Below the pieces are notes generated by a model that was not told where the DNA came from, made no database searches, and saw only the letters and a program-made list of their open reading frames with translations. Below are positions 48,126-58,745 of a stretch of 64,000 nt of DNA, one piece after another. Positions within the stretch are counted from its first letter, which is position 1. Every line of letters begins with the position of its first letter. Source of the stretch: Bactericera cockerelli (lineage: Eukaryota > Arthropoda > Insecta > Hemiptera > Triozidae). The stretch covers positions 27,802,605 to 27,866,604 of the forward strand of contig CM044959.1 of the NCBI GenBank assembly GCA_024516035.1, read 5' to 3'. The position numbers and the translations under genes were made by a program.

Positions 48126-50043
48126 AATCAACTGGTCACCATCGTTTTAAAATGACGTTGGTGTGATAATTGGTGCTTCTTTTGTGGAACTTCAACCAGT
48201 ATGTAATAATGAAGAAAAAAACATACCTCTTTAATCATAAAATCTATTACCAAAAATTAATGAATAATCAACTAGTGTTTTAACCTTGTGTTGAAAAATT
48301 AGTAATGAACTCGTTAAAAAACGGACAGCTCGGTTTAGTGGTTTTGTTTATAATACAATTTTAATTATATTATGTACCTGTTGTACCTACGTACAATACG
48401 TACATACATGGTAGGTGGATGGAAATTCGATCTTGGTAAAATAAAGAGGGAAATGAAAGTGCCGAGTATTATTGTATGTTCCTAAATTGCCTCTTACTAT
48501 GGCTCTAAGAAATGTTGACCAATATATTTGCCTAACTTCGAGTTGCTAAACATGGTGTCATTTCAGCATAATCAGTAGATATAAACAGAAGAAGCGAGAA
48601 ATGATACTAGATATACATTTAATAATTATAAATTAATAGGCAAGCATATATCCTGAAAATACCCTGAAAAGATGGATAGATGGATACTTAGATTGTCACA
48701 AATCAATGTTGATCGAGTTAAACCATACTCACTTCATTCGAAATTAAACGGTCAAAGGAGGTTGACTCAAAGAAGCAACTACTGTTTTTTTTTCTCACGA
48801 GAATACCGGACATCCAAAGTACAGAGTAAAAAAAAAAATCTACCTAGCCGGGATTCGAACCCAGGTCACCTTGCAAACTTTTTGTTTTACCTACACCAGT
48901 CGACGACCACAGAAAGTGTTCAATACGTAATATTTTATTATATTTATCATTCGATCTACAATAATCAATATTTTTGCCTCTTACTGGCCACTATTTTATA
49001 CACTTCTCATAATATAGACCTAGGTAGTTTACCTCTTGATGTAGAAATCTTTGAATGAAGTTATAAAACGTTATTATTCCATCGTACATTAACTGGCCTG
49101 TTGGTAGCTTGGATGAAGCAATGACGATTTAATGTCATCCTTATTTTAAGTTCTATGTGAGGCGAAGTTTTTTTTGTTACTCTCATAAATATAAAATCAG
49201 TTTTTTCTTTTTATGTCTCACACTGTCGCTGATTTTTCTAAAAAAATATTTACATCGTAGTATAATTTTGCGTAATTAGACGTTTGGTAAGAACCTTCAG
49301 TCATCCACGTGGGATAATTAGGCGTGGCTCCAGGGTTCATTATAGATATTCCTTTAGAGGGCTTTAAATACTTTTCTACTTGTTTCAACCATCTGAAATT
49401 AAGTGATCTCATTCCCTTTGACTAGACCTTCCTAAAAACACCAAAAATACATCTCTAAGATAACAATAGACGGCTCTGGGCTCCATAATAAGTATTCCTT
49501 TCAGAGGCTATAACTCAAGTTTGGTCCAGTGTAATACTTTGGTTATATTTTTATATTTTTTCCTATGATAAGGCCTTTCAAAAAATACCACAATCGCAGC
49601 TCCAAGATAACCAGGGGCGGCTCTGTGCAACTTTCCGGTTTTATTTTAGAAGGCTATATCTCCTATCCTATAAAAAATAAATACTTGAAACTATAAAAGG
49701 TATGCAGAAATAAAAATTCCCTATCCAAAAACGTAGCTCATGTATTTCCACGATAAGCACACGTTGCTGTACCCTTGACAGAAAATTGGTCTGAAAAAAA
49801 AACCCGTATGAATAATTTCATGAAATTCAAGATTTTACGCGTGGCCAGAAAACGACTTTAACTGTACGTAGGAATCTCGCGCTTTCGTGAAACACAATCT
49901 ATTTTTGCGTCTCATTACGAATTTTAAATAAAAATTGATAAAAGTTAGCGTGAAGTGGGCGAAAACAATAAAACAAAATACATATAAACTCTGTTTCGTG
50001 TTAATATAGGCCGGCTGGCTGGCGCTACTTGACGAGCGCTCGC
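48126..50043. other. insertion sequence inside the LINE, mixed
   Basis: Contains a SINE-A fragment on the minus strand at 48785-48890 (B box GGGTTCGAATCCCGG). At 49430-49680 it has a block with three related units (AGATAACAATAGACGGCTCTG, AGATAACCAGGGGCGGCTCTG). It ends in a GC-rich imperfect inverted repeat (GAGCGCTCGCCTACCGGCGAGC) beside the LINE. No gene. Confidence 0.4.
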
Positions 50044-52146
50044 CTACCGGCGAGCTTGATAAAATCCTGGAGACAATATAGATCCCTGAACTAATCCAAA
50101 TTTGGTTTTAATTTTGTTGCTCACTCGATGTCCTATTTTAGTAACTTGGAAACGATTTTGTAAATAATTTTTTAAAAGATTAAGTGTTTTATCTCGAATT
50201 CCGCTATTTTCTAGTTTATTTAATAAGATATTATGGTCCAATGTATCAAAGGCTTTTACTAAATCAATGAATACAATAACAACAAACTTTTTGTCATCTA
50301 TACCTTTATTAATGTAATTACTGAACTCATCAAGAAGAGAAGTTGTACTTCTTCCAGGGCGAAAACCGTGTTGATAGTCCGGAATCACCATACTTTTTTC
50401 AATGAAAGGTTGAATTCTATTATTTATTATTTTCTCTAATAATTTTGATAGTGCAGGGATATTACCAATAGGTCTGTAATTTTTTATGTCACTTTTTGGA
50501 CCTTTTTTATGAAGTGGAGTTACAACTGAAATTTGTAGGTCCGGTGGTACTTTCCCCGTTTTTAAAATAAGATTGAAAAAATTTAAAAGTACAGACTGTA
50601 AATACATAAAATTATCTTTCAAATCAATCATCCGGATGCCATCAAAACCAGGTGTAGTACATTTTACTTTGGAAATCGCTGTATTTAGTTCATGAAGTGA
50701 AACACTAGACCAATATAAAGATCTGTCATTAGATATAGGTACAAATTCGTTATCAATATATTGAATGGTATTACCCGCATTTATATATTTAGTAGCCTCT
50801 ACATCATTAATGAAACTATCATTGAAGTTATTTACAAGTTCATCTGAATCAATTGACTGAGGAAAATGCTTCCTCAATAGGTCGTAAGAACTGTTAGTTT
50901 TTTTCTTTCCGATTACTTCATCAACCAGTTTCCAAGTTTTTTTAATGTCGTTAGAGCTTTCATTAAATTTTTTCTTAAAATAATCATTATAACTGTCCCT
51001 AACTAATTTGGTTACTTTGTTTCTACAACTTTTGTACGTATTTTTTAGCGTTTCATTTTTTTTATCTCTCTTCCATTTGTTAAAAATGTCTTCTTTTTCT
51101 TTAATACACTTCTTTATTTTATCTGTTATCCAAGGTTTTAAACAGTCTAATTTATTTGTTTCAATGTCTTTCTTAGCAATATCATAAATTTTATTAAATA
51201 CATATTTTATTTTTTGATACATTAAGACGGGATCTTTTATGTTTCCAATGTCAATCCAATTTACGTTAGCAATTTCTTCTTTTACAACTGAATTTACAAT
51301 AATGGTTCTTTTAGATTTTATATGTTTTAGTCTAGATAGTTTAGAAGTGTCAGCTTTCATTAACAGAGAACAACCTACGAAATAATGGTCTTTAATTTTG
51401 CTTTTAATTAAAAAAGATTCTGCGGTATTCCATTTTTTTGCTTTTACGTTTATATGATCCAAACAAGATTTTTTTAGGTCACCATTACAAATTTCTTCAC
51501 GAGTGAAATCTCTAATTAGATTTGTCAATCCATTCCCAGAGAGGGTGTTTAAATAATTTGTAGCATCTCTCGATTTTTTAATAGTGCATATATTTACATC
51601 ACCCACCATTACTATTTTCATATCTTTTATCAAGTCATTCTCTAAGAATGTACAGTACTGATCAAAAAAAGTACTCTTCTGCTTATTAGGTGGTCTATAA
51701 ACAGAGCTTAAAACTAGATCAAAGTCATAATTAACGTGTTTCAATTTCAAGCAAAGATGCTCACATTCTTCTAAATCAAAGAAAAGTCTACTGACTATAA
51801 AGGTATCACGAACAAAACAAGCTATTCCTCCACCATTGCCTTTGGTGCGACATCTAAAAAATGAATCAAAATTGTTTATTAGAAAGCTAGATTTCTCCTC
51901 ATCTGAAATGTTAATCTCTGTAAGGACAATAACATCTAAGAAATGAATAATATCTTGAAGGTAAACAAGGAAAGTTAACCAGTGTTTTCTAATACTACCA
52001 ATATTAATATGAAGAGTGTTGACACTGTACTTTCTAAATACATAGTTTTTACTGAAACTTTCTATCGAATCATATGTTTTAAATATAGATTTTACATTAT
52101 CAATAGTATTTATAAATTGATGAATACTCATATAAGAAACAAACAA
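50044..52146 (-). pseudogene. LINE ORF2, endonuclease and N-terminal reverse transcriptase
   Basis: This is a 700-codon open frame. Residues about 40-260 are an APE-like endonuclease with the expected blocks: HINIGSIR, LTEINI (catalytic Glu), GNGGGIACFVRD, SVYRPP, VGDVNI (Asp/Asn), CLDHIN and a final DHYFVG (His). Then comes the reverse transcriptase: PGFDGI, VVTPLHKKGPKSDIKNYRPI, HGFRPGRSTTSLL, motif A FIDLVKAFDTLDH (about 626-638) and motif B FGLVQGSILSP (about 683-693). The frame then runs into foreign sequence and stops (GFYQARR). The N-terminal 690 residues show no frameshift or stop, so the element was intact until interrupted. Confidence 0.93.
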
Positions 52147-52177
52147 ATAATTGTAATTTTATTGACAATAAGAATAT

Positions 52178-53080
52178 TCAGTTCAGATCCTCAATATCTT
52201 GAACGCGTACAATTCTTGATGTTTCCGTCTTCTTAAGAAGAATCCTGCCTTCTCCTACCCAGAGATACTTGTATTGTTTCTCCTTCTTGATTTTGTTGGC
52301 ATTGTAAAACAGAAGTTTGTAATGTGGTGTTAACTCTTCATTTACAAATACAGCACCTGTATCATTGGGGTTCTTTGTAAGCTGGGAAACCTTGGGCTTG
52401 GCTACTTTACTGCTTTTTAGGAATTCATCTCTAATCCGTTTGGACTCAAATTGCACATGCACCGGTTTCATCCTGCCTGCAGCTGCACCTCGCGCTCTCT
52501 TCACCGTGTACTGAGTAACTTCTGGTACCTTCATCTTAATAACATTGCATAGAGCTGGGATGACGTCACCTTCCGCTATAGTTTCAGGAATGCCCACAAT
52601 TTCAACATTGTGGTCCAAGGATTTCTGCTCTACATCAAATACATGCTGCTTGAGATCTTTCACCGTCTTCTTAAGAGCTATGTTCTCCTTCATCAACTCT
52701 TCTTGCTTCGCCTGCATTTGCTGGAAGTTGACCTTCATCTCCCTGAAACCGTTCAACATATCATCCATCACATCCGAGTTATGTTGCACGCTCTTCTCCA
52801 ATCCAGATATGGTTTGCTTCAGCTCCTTTGCCAACTCACTGAACTGAGTCAGCATTGATGCATCTGTAGCCGCTGAATTAGAACGAGTGTTAACCATGAA
52901 AGTAACATCCTTGATACTCTTACATTCAAGACATTTGAAATTTTCCAACTTGTCCTTTGCCATTTTACGAAAGTTCGATTCCTTCATTCCAACACAACTG
53001 AAATGCATTGAGTTTAGGCAAAAAGAACATTTCACTGCATCCGCCAAAAGAAGATCATCATTGCATTTAAAGCACAACAT
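52178..53080 (-). CDS. LINE ORF1 protein: PHD-like finger, coiled coil, RNA-binding region
   Basis: This is a 300-residue ORF starting MLCFKCNDDLLLADAVKC. Residues 1-55 have a PHD-type zinc pattern (C-x2-C, C-x2-C, H-x2-C, C-x2-C). Residues about 75-150 are heptad-rich (coiled coil, trimer- or dimer-forming in such proteins). Residues about 155-290 (VEIVGIPETIAEG..., VHVQFESKRIRDEF) resemble the FP25K-like C-terminal domain found in insect LINE ORF1 proteins. Its expected role is RNA binding and chaperone activity for the LINE particle. It stops 31 nt before ORF2. The frame is intact. Confidence 0.85.
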   Translation of the reverse strand: MLCFKCNDDLLLADAVKCSFCLNSMHFSCVGMKESNFRKMAKDKLENFKCLECKSIKDVTFMVNTRSNSAATDASMLTQFSELAKELKQTISGLEKSVQHNSDVMDDMLNGFREMKVNFQQMQAKQEELMKENIALKKTVKDLKQHVFDVEQKSLDHNVEIVGIPETIAEGDVIPALCNVIKMKVPEVTQYTVKRARGAAAGRMKPVHVQFESKRIRDEFLKSSKVAKPKVSQLTKNPNDTGAVFVNEELTPHYKLLFYNANKIKKEKQYKYLWVGEGRILLKKTETSRIVRVQDIEDLN

Positions 53081-53150
53081 GATGGAATTATCTAAGTGTT
53101 GAGAAAAATTTTGGAGGAAGCGTTGTGCAATGAAACAACTATACCATCCG

Positions 53151-54284
53151 GTGCAAAGTCAGGTTACAAATAATTATTCTAAAATAATTTTTATAATAAT
53201 TATTTTTTACAACACGGGAAATAAAGTAATCACAAAAATATATGTCTTTATTCACAAAAAAATTCTTTATAACATATTAAAATTACAATTGTTTTTAGAA
53301 TTTAAAAAAAAAAAAAATTAAAAATACTTAAACATAGTGCATTAGAAATCAGTCAGTCAGTATGAACAAAGAGAAATAGAAAATCACAATGTGTGGCTTG
53401 ATTTTCAACTCACTCAGTGATAAGGTTTTTTTAAGAATATTTTAAAAGATGTAAACAGTAGGTATGTAAACATACTTTGTTGACTAACGGAGGAAGTCTA
53501 GAAAACGTGTTCCGTCCGAAAATATGTAAATAGCATTTTCCGAGCCCATTTTGTAGAGTTATACATAGTCACATATTTATGTAATAATTGCCTTATTAAT
53601 AAATAATAATCATTACTTTGGAAGAATTTTCAAGAGAGTATAACAACCATTCCACGGAGACCGCTAAATAAATAAAGTTTGTGTAAACGAAAGAATATAG
53701 CACTCATTCGTCGAAACAATCAGCTCGAAGAACAGTCCGCTCTCCTACACTGAATTTAAAATTGAAGACACAGCAGGAAAGCTTTGTACAACATTTAAAA
53801 TTGTCTTCCGAAAATACGTGCAGCTGAAATTTTTTCAGCACTTCTTAAAACTTTCATTTTTTTCCTCTCTTCAAATTACTTGGGACTTATAGCGAACGGG
53901 ATTATAAAAGCTTCACTGCGAGGAAGAAAAAAAAGAACGTGTTTAATTTAGCTTTATGAATTTCCATTTTTAGAACTTGTTCCACTGAGCCTTAATAATT
54001 ACGAAGATTAAGAACAACCTACGCACAGAGGTTACAATGGACGAGATTTTTTTTATATGAAAAATGATTCTATAAATGCCATGACAGAAGCAAGACTCGA
54101 AGTTTTGCTTACCTTAATCTTGTACACGCGTAGGACAGGAAGCGTTTTCAAAAAGCACTTAATTGTGTGCTTATTTTTTAACCTGATTCATTTTTTGTAA
54201 AATATAATAAGGTCAACATGGGGTTCAGGAATAACTTTCCCTTATTTGTCAGGTTGTATATTTTTTTCTCTGAAAGTCTTGGAT
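53151..54284. other. intergenic, no gene seen
   Basis: AT-rich, with an A-run near 53310. No recognisable gene or repeat. Confidence 0.4.
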
Positions 54285-54496
54285 TTTTTCTGCTCCGTAC
54301 TTGGGTGTTCGGGGTCCAATCATACCTCGTGAGGAAAAATGAGTGGCTGCTTTAATGTTAGCAGCGACCAGTGGCGCAATTATAGGCAAAAATAAGATAT
54401 TGGAATATTAAAGATACGGAAAAGTCCTATAATTCTGCGCTACCAACTAAAATTGTGATATAATAACACAAAGAAACACATTATTATTATTATAAA
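54285..54496 (+). repeat. SINE-A, 5' truncated
   Basis: Runs from TTTTTTCTGCTCCGTACTTG through CCTCGTGAGG and GCGACCAGTGGCGC to the AACACAAAGAAACAC tail and (ATT)n. The tRNA head is absent. Confidence 0.8.
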
Positions 54497-55684
54497 TAGA
54501 TTTCTATAGAAAAAACCTAGCTGTGGCACTTTTCATCGCGATGCGTGTATATTAAAAATAATAATAGATTAACGGATGATTTTTTTTTCATACTTCAAAC
54601 ATTAAAAAAGTTTTATTTTCATGATATGTTAACTAAGCTCAATTTTAATATTGAAGAGCTCTTCTGTCTATTATAATTATATACAAGCATGGTCTGTTTT
54701 CTTAAATGTTTAAAATAGAAATACAATAAAATCCAAACATGGTAGATTATTGAAATTTGAGTGTCTAATCAGACAAATAAACCAATGGAATAGACTCGAA
54801 TATATTCTTTTACATTAATTTTAAAATTGTGGACTTATGAAATGTACCAACGTATATAATTCACAAGTTGAATTTATAAGAATGTAAGTTATTGAAGAGT
54901 TTTCATTTTAAGTAAAATTAATCACATAAAAAATCCTGTAAAAAACAGGCCTTATCATTTTTATTATATTTTAAACTACATTTTTTAAAGTTTTAATTGA
55001 CGTTCATTGAGATTAAAATTTTGATACAGTTAGAATGTACAATAAAAGAACAAAGAAGAAAAAGATTAAAGTTTGCGTTGAAAGGGGCCTTACTAAAGAC
55101 ATACCTCACGGAAATATTAAAATTATCACTGCATGGTACAATATGGTACATATAAATATATGGTCGAGGGAAAAAAAACATGTATGCACCTAGGTGGTGC
55201 GAAAGAGAATGTCAAAGGCATTATCACCTATTTGACTGTAATTTCTAAGTGAGCCATATCTTAAGAGTAATTCCTTAAGTTAAAAACGAAAACTATAAGA
55301 AAAAGTTATCCACAAACAACTCGTGTCCCACTAATTTTGAATTGCAGTGTAAACATTTTATAATAATATCAAAAAACATGGAAAATATAGTAATCTAATT
55401 CAGCATTAAAAAATTGACAAACTAGTTTAGGAAAAGTAACAAAAATCGGAAACAAAATGGTAAAACGTTTTGGCAATAGATCACATAGATAAAATATTAA
55501 ATACATAATAAATACAAGGGCACATCATGGACAATATTGATATTCATCAAAGTGACACAAAAACAAAAGATACATTGACCAGAAATATTTGAAAATACGT
55601 AGAGCATAAATGTGAAAAATCTGACTCTTCACATTAGGAAATGCAAAAATTAAGGCTACTGAAAGCACTACATTATATGTGGCG
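54497..55684. other. intergenic, downstream of SPG21
   Basis: AT-rich, unrecognised. No gene. Confidence 0.4.
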
Positions 55685-55690
55685 TTTATT
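55685..55690 (-). promoter_or_regulatory. candidate poly(A) signal of SPG21
   Basis: AATAAA on the minus strand, about 107 nt after the SPG21 stop codon. It is the first canonical hexamer seen downstream. Confidence 0.5.
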
Positions 55691-55796
55691 ACCGCGGCAA
55701 GGGACTTATTCCATATCAATCAATTTAAGAAAATAGTAATGAGTAAAGCCATTTTTTGAGGGGGGCCATTGCAGAAATGCAGAAGCTCTACAGTTC

Positions 55797-55904
55797 TCAA
55801 CTAATTTCTGTAACTTTCTCGCTCGTTTGATTTTCCAGAGCGAACACTAGCTCCCCGGTAACTTTGGCAGAATATGGTGTGCTCTCGAACGCACGAAGAT
55901 GTAT
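55797..55904 (-). CDS. SPG21 (maspardin) exon 8, C-terminus and stop
   Basis: On the minus strand it follows acceptor TGATTACAG and starts in phase 0. It encodes IHLRAFESTP... to ...VTEIS and TGA (35 codons plus stop; residues 279-313). The IHL start matches the conserved segment after the ...NLYVQ-type helix of maspardins. The remaining C-terminus is the variable tail of the family. The predicted full protein is 313 residues, close to about 308 in human. Confidence 0.85.
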   Translation of the reverse strand: MHLRAFESTPYSAKVTGELVFALENQTSEKVTEIS

Positions 55905-56382
55905 CTGTAATCATGAGAGGATTTTTCACTCGATGTTAGTTAATGAACTTCTTCACTCTTTATTCCAATGAAACACACGATAAAACTAACAATGTTTTCC
56001 AAAAATACTTGAAAAAAAGCCTTTTTCAGGAGAAAAAAAAAGATTTCTAAAAAAAATATTTTTCTAACAAAATACCCTCATTTCTCAACAAAAAAAATCC
56101 GGCTACAGATTTTGATATTATTTTCGGATCTCAGTTTAGAAATTCTTAAAAGAACAAAATACGAAAACTTAACCTAGGATGTATTTTGAGAATACATTCA
56201 TATAGTACGAGTTGATGATGTAGTGCATTTGGTAGTTGCTTTTCTTCTAGTAAGGCTTTTGAAAAACTATTTTTAACAGAATGTTAGTGCTTTAAGAAGA
56301 CTCAGTCCTATGAAGGACCAAGACAAAGACACCTTGATGTCATTTGATTTCCACACGAGTTTAATTTCTTCTAGGTACATAC

Positions 56383-56487
56383 CTGCAAATGCATAGTTAC
56401 TTCGTCCGCTCTGGAGAGGTACGGAAAGTTACCTCCTGACTTGAGAGTTGCTCGCTTAGCATGGGGATACAGCTGAACCAGCATTTC
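56383..56487 (-). CDS. SPG21 (maspardin) exon 7
   Basis: Minus-strand exon between acceptor TTAATCTCAG and donor TTGCAG|GTATGT, 35 codons, phase 0 at both ends (residues 244-278). It encodes EMLVQLYPHAKRATLKSGGN followed by FPYLSRADEVTMHLQ. The KSGGNFPYLSR segment is a strongly conserved maspardin block that contains the position of the catalytic-His loop in ordinary alpha/beta hydrolases (GGNFPY rather than a His-led GGH), in line with doubts about hydrolase activity in this family. Confidence 0.93.
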
Positions 56488-56516
56488 CTGAGATTAAAAT
56501 TATTATTATGATTATT

Positions 56517-56640
56517 CACCGACCTCAGTTTAGCTTGATCGATAAGGTGGTGGACTCATAACAGAAGGTCGGGGGTCGAGTCACAAGTTCAGCAAAGATT
56601 CAGTAAAGCGAGTTTGAGTAATTTTATTGTGATACATACA
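56517..56640 (+). repeat. SINE-E copy
   Basis: Plus-strand copy: GACCTCAGTTTAGCTTGATC, GATAAGGTGGTGGACTC, CAGTAAAGCGAGTTTGAGTA and TTGTGATA. In SPG21 intron 6. Confidence 0.7.
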
Positions 56641-56744
56641 AACTATATTTACTGTTCTATAAGCACTGCAGTTTGTCGGAGGCATTCTCCGCGAAACGAC
56701 CATTTCGCTTGATCACAGCATGATTAAAAAAAATAAGTAGAAAT

Positions 56745-56915
56745 ACCTCAGTGATATAAGCACTCGCTTGCCATGCGGTTTCAAACCCCCGCGCCGACCA
56801 AAAATTATACCAAAAATGTAACTTGGTTACATTTGTTTGTAAGGAACACCTTCCGGTGCGCTCGTGTTAACCCAGCACCCAAATGGGAAGTATTGTGTCA
56901 CTTCTGGCTTTTTCC
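56745..56915 (+). repeat. SINE-C fragment
   Basis: CACTCGCTTGCCATGCG and a degenerate B box, then ACACCTTCCGGTGCGCTCG and GGGAAGTATTGTGTCACTTC, as in 25199-25522. In SPG21 intron 6. Confidence 0.75.
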
Positions 56916-57076
56916 GTGTCCAGTGTGTAGTGTATGTTGTAAGTATAATGTGTTGAAATTATGCACTTAAAACTGACAATTTTTTTATTATTAAAATTTG
57001 ATAGGTATTTTAATTGCAGCGAACTTTCAAATTTGATGTTGCCTGCTTGGTGGCTAATCTTAACGTGAGGCTACTC

Positions 57077-57077
<1 letters not shown>

Positions 57078-57108
<31 letters not shown>

Positions 57109-57285
57109 GCTTTATTAGGAGGACAAAGTACAATGGTAACACAGTATAAAATTAAGAAAAAAGAAAAGAAAAAAAAACAAACAAACAAAAGACAAAATAA
57201 ATAAGTAAAAAAGAAAATAACAATAATGTCCTACCTAAAGGGCGGGGTTATTGCCTGTGGCAATCTCCTCCACCCAACCCTTAAA
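57078..57285 (-). mobile_element. LINE 3' fragment with poly(A), next to a splice donor
   Basis: On the minus strand it starts about GGGTTGGGTGGAGGAGATTG, then ACAGGCAATAACCCCGCCC and TTTAGGTAGGACATTATTG (end of an ORF and its stop). A T-rich 3' UTR, CCTCCTAATAAAGCTTT and a run of A follow. It is a 5'-truncated insertion in SPG21 intron 6. Its 5' end lies only about 12 nt inside the intron from exon 6. Confidence 0.8.
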
Positions 57286-57296
57286 CTCACTGTTAC

Positions 57297-57440
57297 CTGA
57301 ACATGATAGCTGAGCGCGTAGTCATCGTACACATCCATGAGCGTGATGGGGAGCTCCTGCAGGAGAGAAGCGTCCACTTTGCTGTCCTGACAGTTCAGGG
57401 TGAGGCGGGAGGCTATGTCTGAGTGCTGGAGACTGTCAAG
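57297..57440 (-). CDS. SPG21 (maspardin) exon 6
   Basis: Minus-strand exon between acceptor TTATCCTCAG and donor GTTCAG|GTAACA, 48 codons, phase 0 (residues 196-243). It encodes LDSLQHSDIASRLTLNCQDS and then a stretch ending PITLMDVYDDYALSYHVQ. The S-x-L-x-SRLTLNCQ and PIT-x-MDV-x-D blocks are clear maspardin signatures, the latter in the position of the acid-residue strand of the alpha/beta hydrolase fold. The acceptor side is duplicated in tandem (see 57430-57639). Confidence 0.95.
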
Positions 57441-57639
57441 CTGAGGATAACAAACAGTTCTTTTACATTGTTTGTTCGGGCACATCACTGATGAAGAAAA
57501 ATACTAGCATCCCAAAATTCAAGGATTTTTTTTGAGACTGTCAAGCTGAGGATAACAAACACTTCTTTTACATCGTTTGTTCGGGCACCTCACTAATGAA
57601 GAAAAATACTAGCACCCCAAAATTCAAAGATTTTTTTTA
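57430..57639. repeat. 105-bp tandem duplication covering exon 6 acceptor
   Basis: The unit starting GACTGTCAAGCTGAGGATAA occurs at 57431 and again at 57536. It contains the last intron bases, the AG acceptor and the first 10 nt of exon 6. A second full acceptor with the same exon start therefore lies 105 nt upstream on the transcript. Confidence 0.9.
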
Positions 57640-57644
57640 TATAA

Positions 57645-57810
57645 TAATATATCTGGTCTGGGGGACTATAAACAGGGAGTAGACCAGCATTGGCTTGGTT
57701 CTGGGGGCCCTTGTCAATTATTAGCCTCCTTGTATAGACAGTGGTAGAGTTACTGAGTCATTCCTCCACTGTCTGGCTGCCATTGTGCACGATGACGCCA
57801 CCCTATGATA
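57645..57810 (-). repeat. repeat F copy
   Basis: AAACAGGGAGTAGACCAGCA, TTGGCTTGGTTCTGGGGGCC and ACGATGACGCCACCCTATGA. In SPG21 intron 5. Confidence 0.8.
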
Positions 57811-57974
57811 TGATGATGACAATATATTAAATTTCATCTGAACAGAAATTAAGGGTGCACTTTTTTTATACTGACATACCCCCAGAAATATTTCTGAAGT
57901 CGGATGGATTGAACCCAAAGTCTCTCCATGATTAAGATAACTCAACTTGAGTGATCCGTATAGAGCTAGTATGT

Positions 57975-58253
57975 ATGTATATATGTTTTATTTGTGGTGA
58001 AGCACAAGGCCTCTTCACAATATTTGTGGGTAGCGCAGCATTAGTAAGAGCCTATTTCACACTTCGAATTATTCTATTACATTAATTTCTTTTTCCTCTG
58101 GTAATGCCGCCACTGGTAGTTACTCATACAAGTAACTAATCATTTTTTCTCACGAGGTTTGAGTGGACCCCGAACATCCAAGTACAGATCAGAAAAATTC
58201 CTGCCCCGCTGGGGATCGAACCCAGGTCACCATGCGTGCAATGACTAGCGCGC
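57975..58253 (-). repeat. SINE-A copy with probable target duplication
   Basis: Minus strand, with head TAGCGCGCTAGTCATTGCAC and B box GGTTCGATCCCC at the right, and the GAAGAGGCCTTGTGCTTCACC tail at the left. TAGAGCTAGTATGT (57961) and TAGAACTAGTATATT (58253) flank it and look like a slightly diverged target-site duplication. In SPG21 intron 5. Confidence 0.88.
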
Positions 58254-58409
58254 TAGAACTAGTATATTTAACGTACAATATCTGCAGGCTACCTATCATT
58301 TTTCAGGGATTGCTCTATTGTCATGATCAGCCATGATCAAAACAGTCAGTAAAGAGAAGGGACTATAAACAGTATAAACTAATTTTATCGTTAGTTTAAT
58401 GATAATTAC

Positions 58410-58518
58410 CTTTCTGATCATAAATTCGATTGAGTTTCCGATGTCGACATCTGTGTTTTCTGTTGGCAGACTACCTGTCACCATTTTTTTCAGAAACACA
58501 GAAGGTAATATACGAAAT
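58410..58518 (-). CDS. SPG21 (maspardin) exon 5
   Basis: Minus-strand exon between acceptor TTTGTCCTCAG and donor AGAAAG|GTAATT, 109 nt, residues 159 (split codon)-195. It encodes (I)FRILPSVFLKKMVTGSLPTE followed by NTDVDIGNSIEFMIRK. LPSVFLKKMV and the acidic-then-IEFM helix match the lid region of maspardins. Confidence 0.92.
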
Positions 58519-58572
58519 CTGAGGACAAAGAAAAAAATATCAATCAAATTAATAGCTTTTTTTACAGAAATT

Positions 58573-58745
58573 TACACAATATTACGTACCTAACAGATCT
58601 AGCTACATTTCTAACAAAGCAAAAACTTACTTAATATCAATCAAAAGCTATTCAGCCCAGAAAATTAATCAATCCAAAGCTATTAAGCCCAGAATATTAC
58701 ACAATATTACGTACCTAACAGATCTAGCTACATTTCTAACAAAGA
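58573..58745. repeat. tandem duplication, 125-bp period
   Basis: TACACAATATTACGTACC and AACAGATCTAGCTACATT recur at 58573 and 58698. In SPG21 intron 4. Confidence 0.85.

Larger units (their letters stand above)
43962..53150 (-). mobile_element. CR1/L2-like LINE, split by about 4.9 kb of insertions
   Basis: A non-LTR retrotransposon on the minus strand with ORF1 (52178-53080), a 31-nt gap, ORF2 (endonuclease and reverse transcriptase, 50044-52146), and the rest of the reverse transcriptase at 44217-45110. The 3' end has no poly(A) but a short tandem tail (ACTTATACTTAT...; 43962-43981), as in CR1/L2-type elements. The 5' boundary near 53150 is approximate. The palindrome at 45113-45607 and further nested repeats up to about 50060 interrupt the reverse transcriptase between its QGSILSP and FADD motifs. 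Both halves remain open, so the interruption is recent. Confidence 0.85.

Noticed and set aside
52545..52858. Plus-strand ORFs inside the LINE ORF1 region
   Set aside because: Antisense shadows of the well-supported ORF1 on the minus strand.
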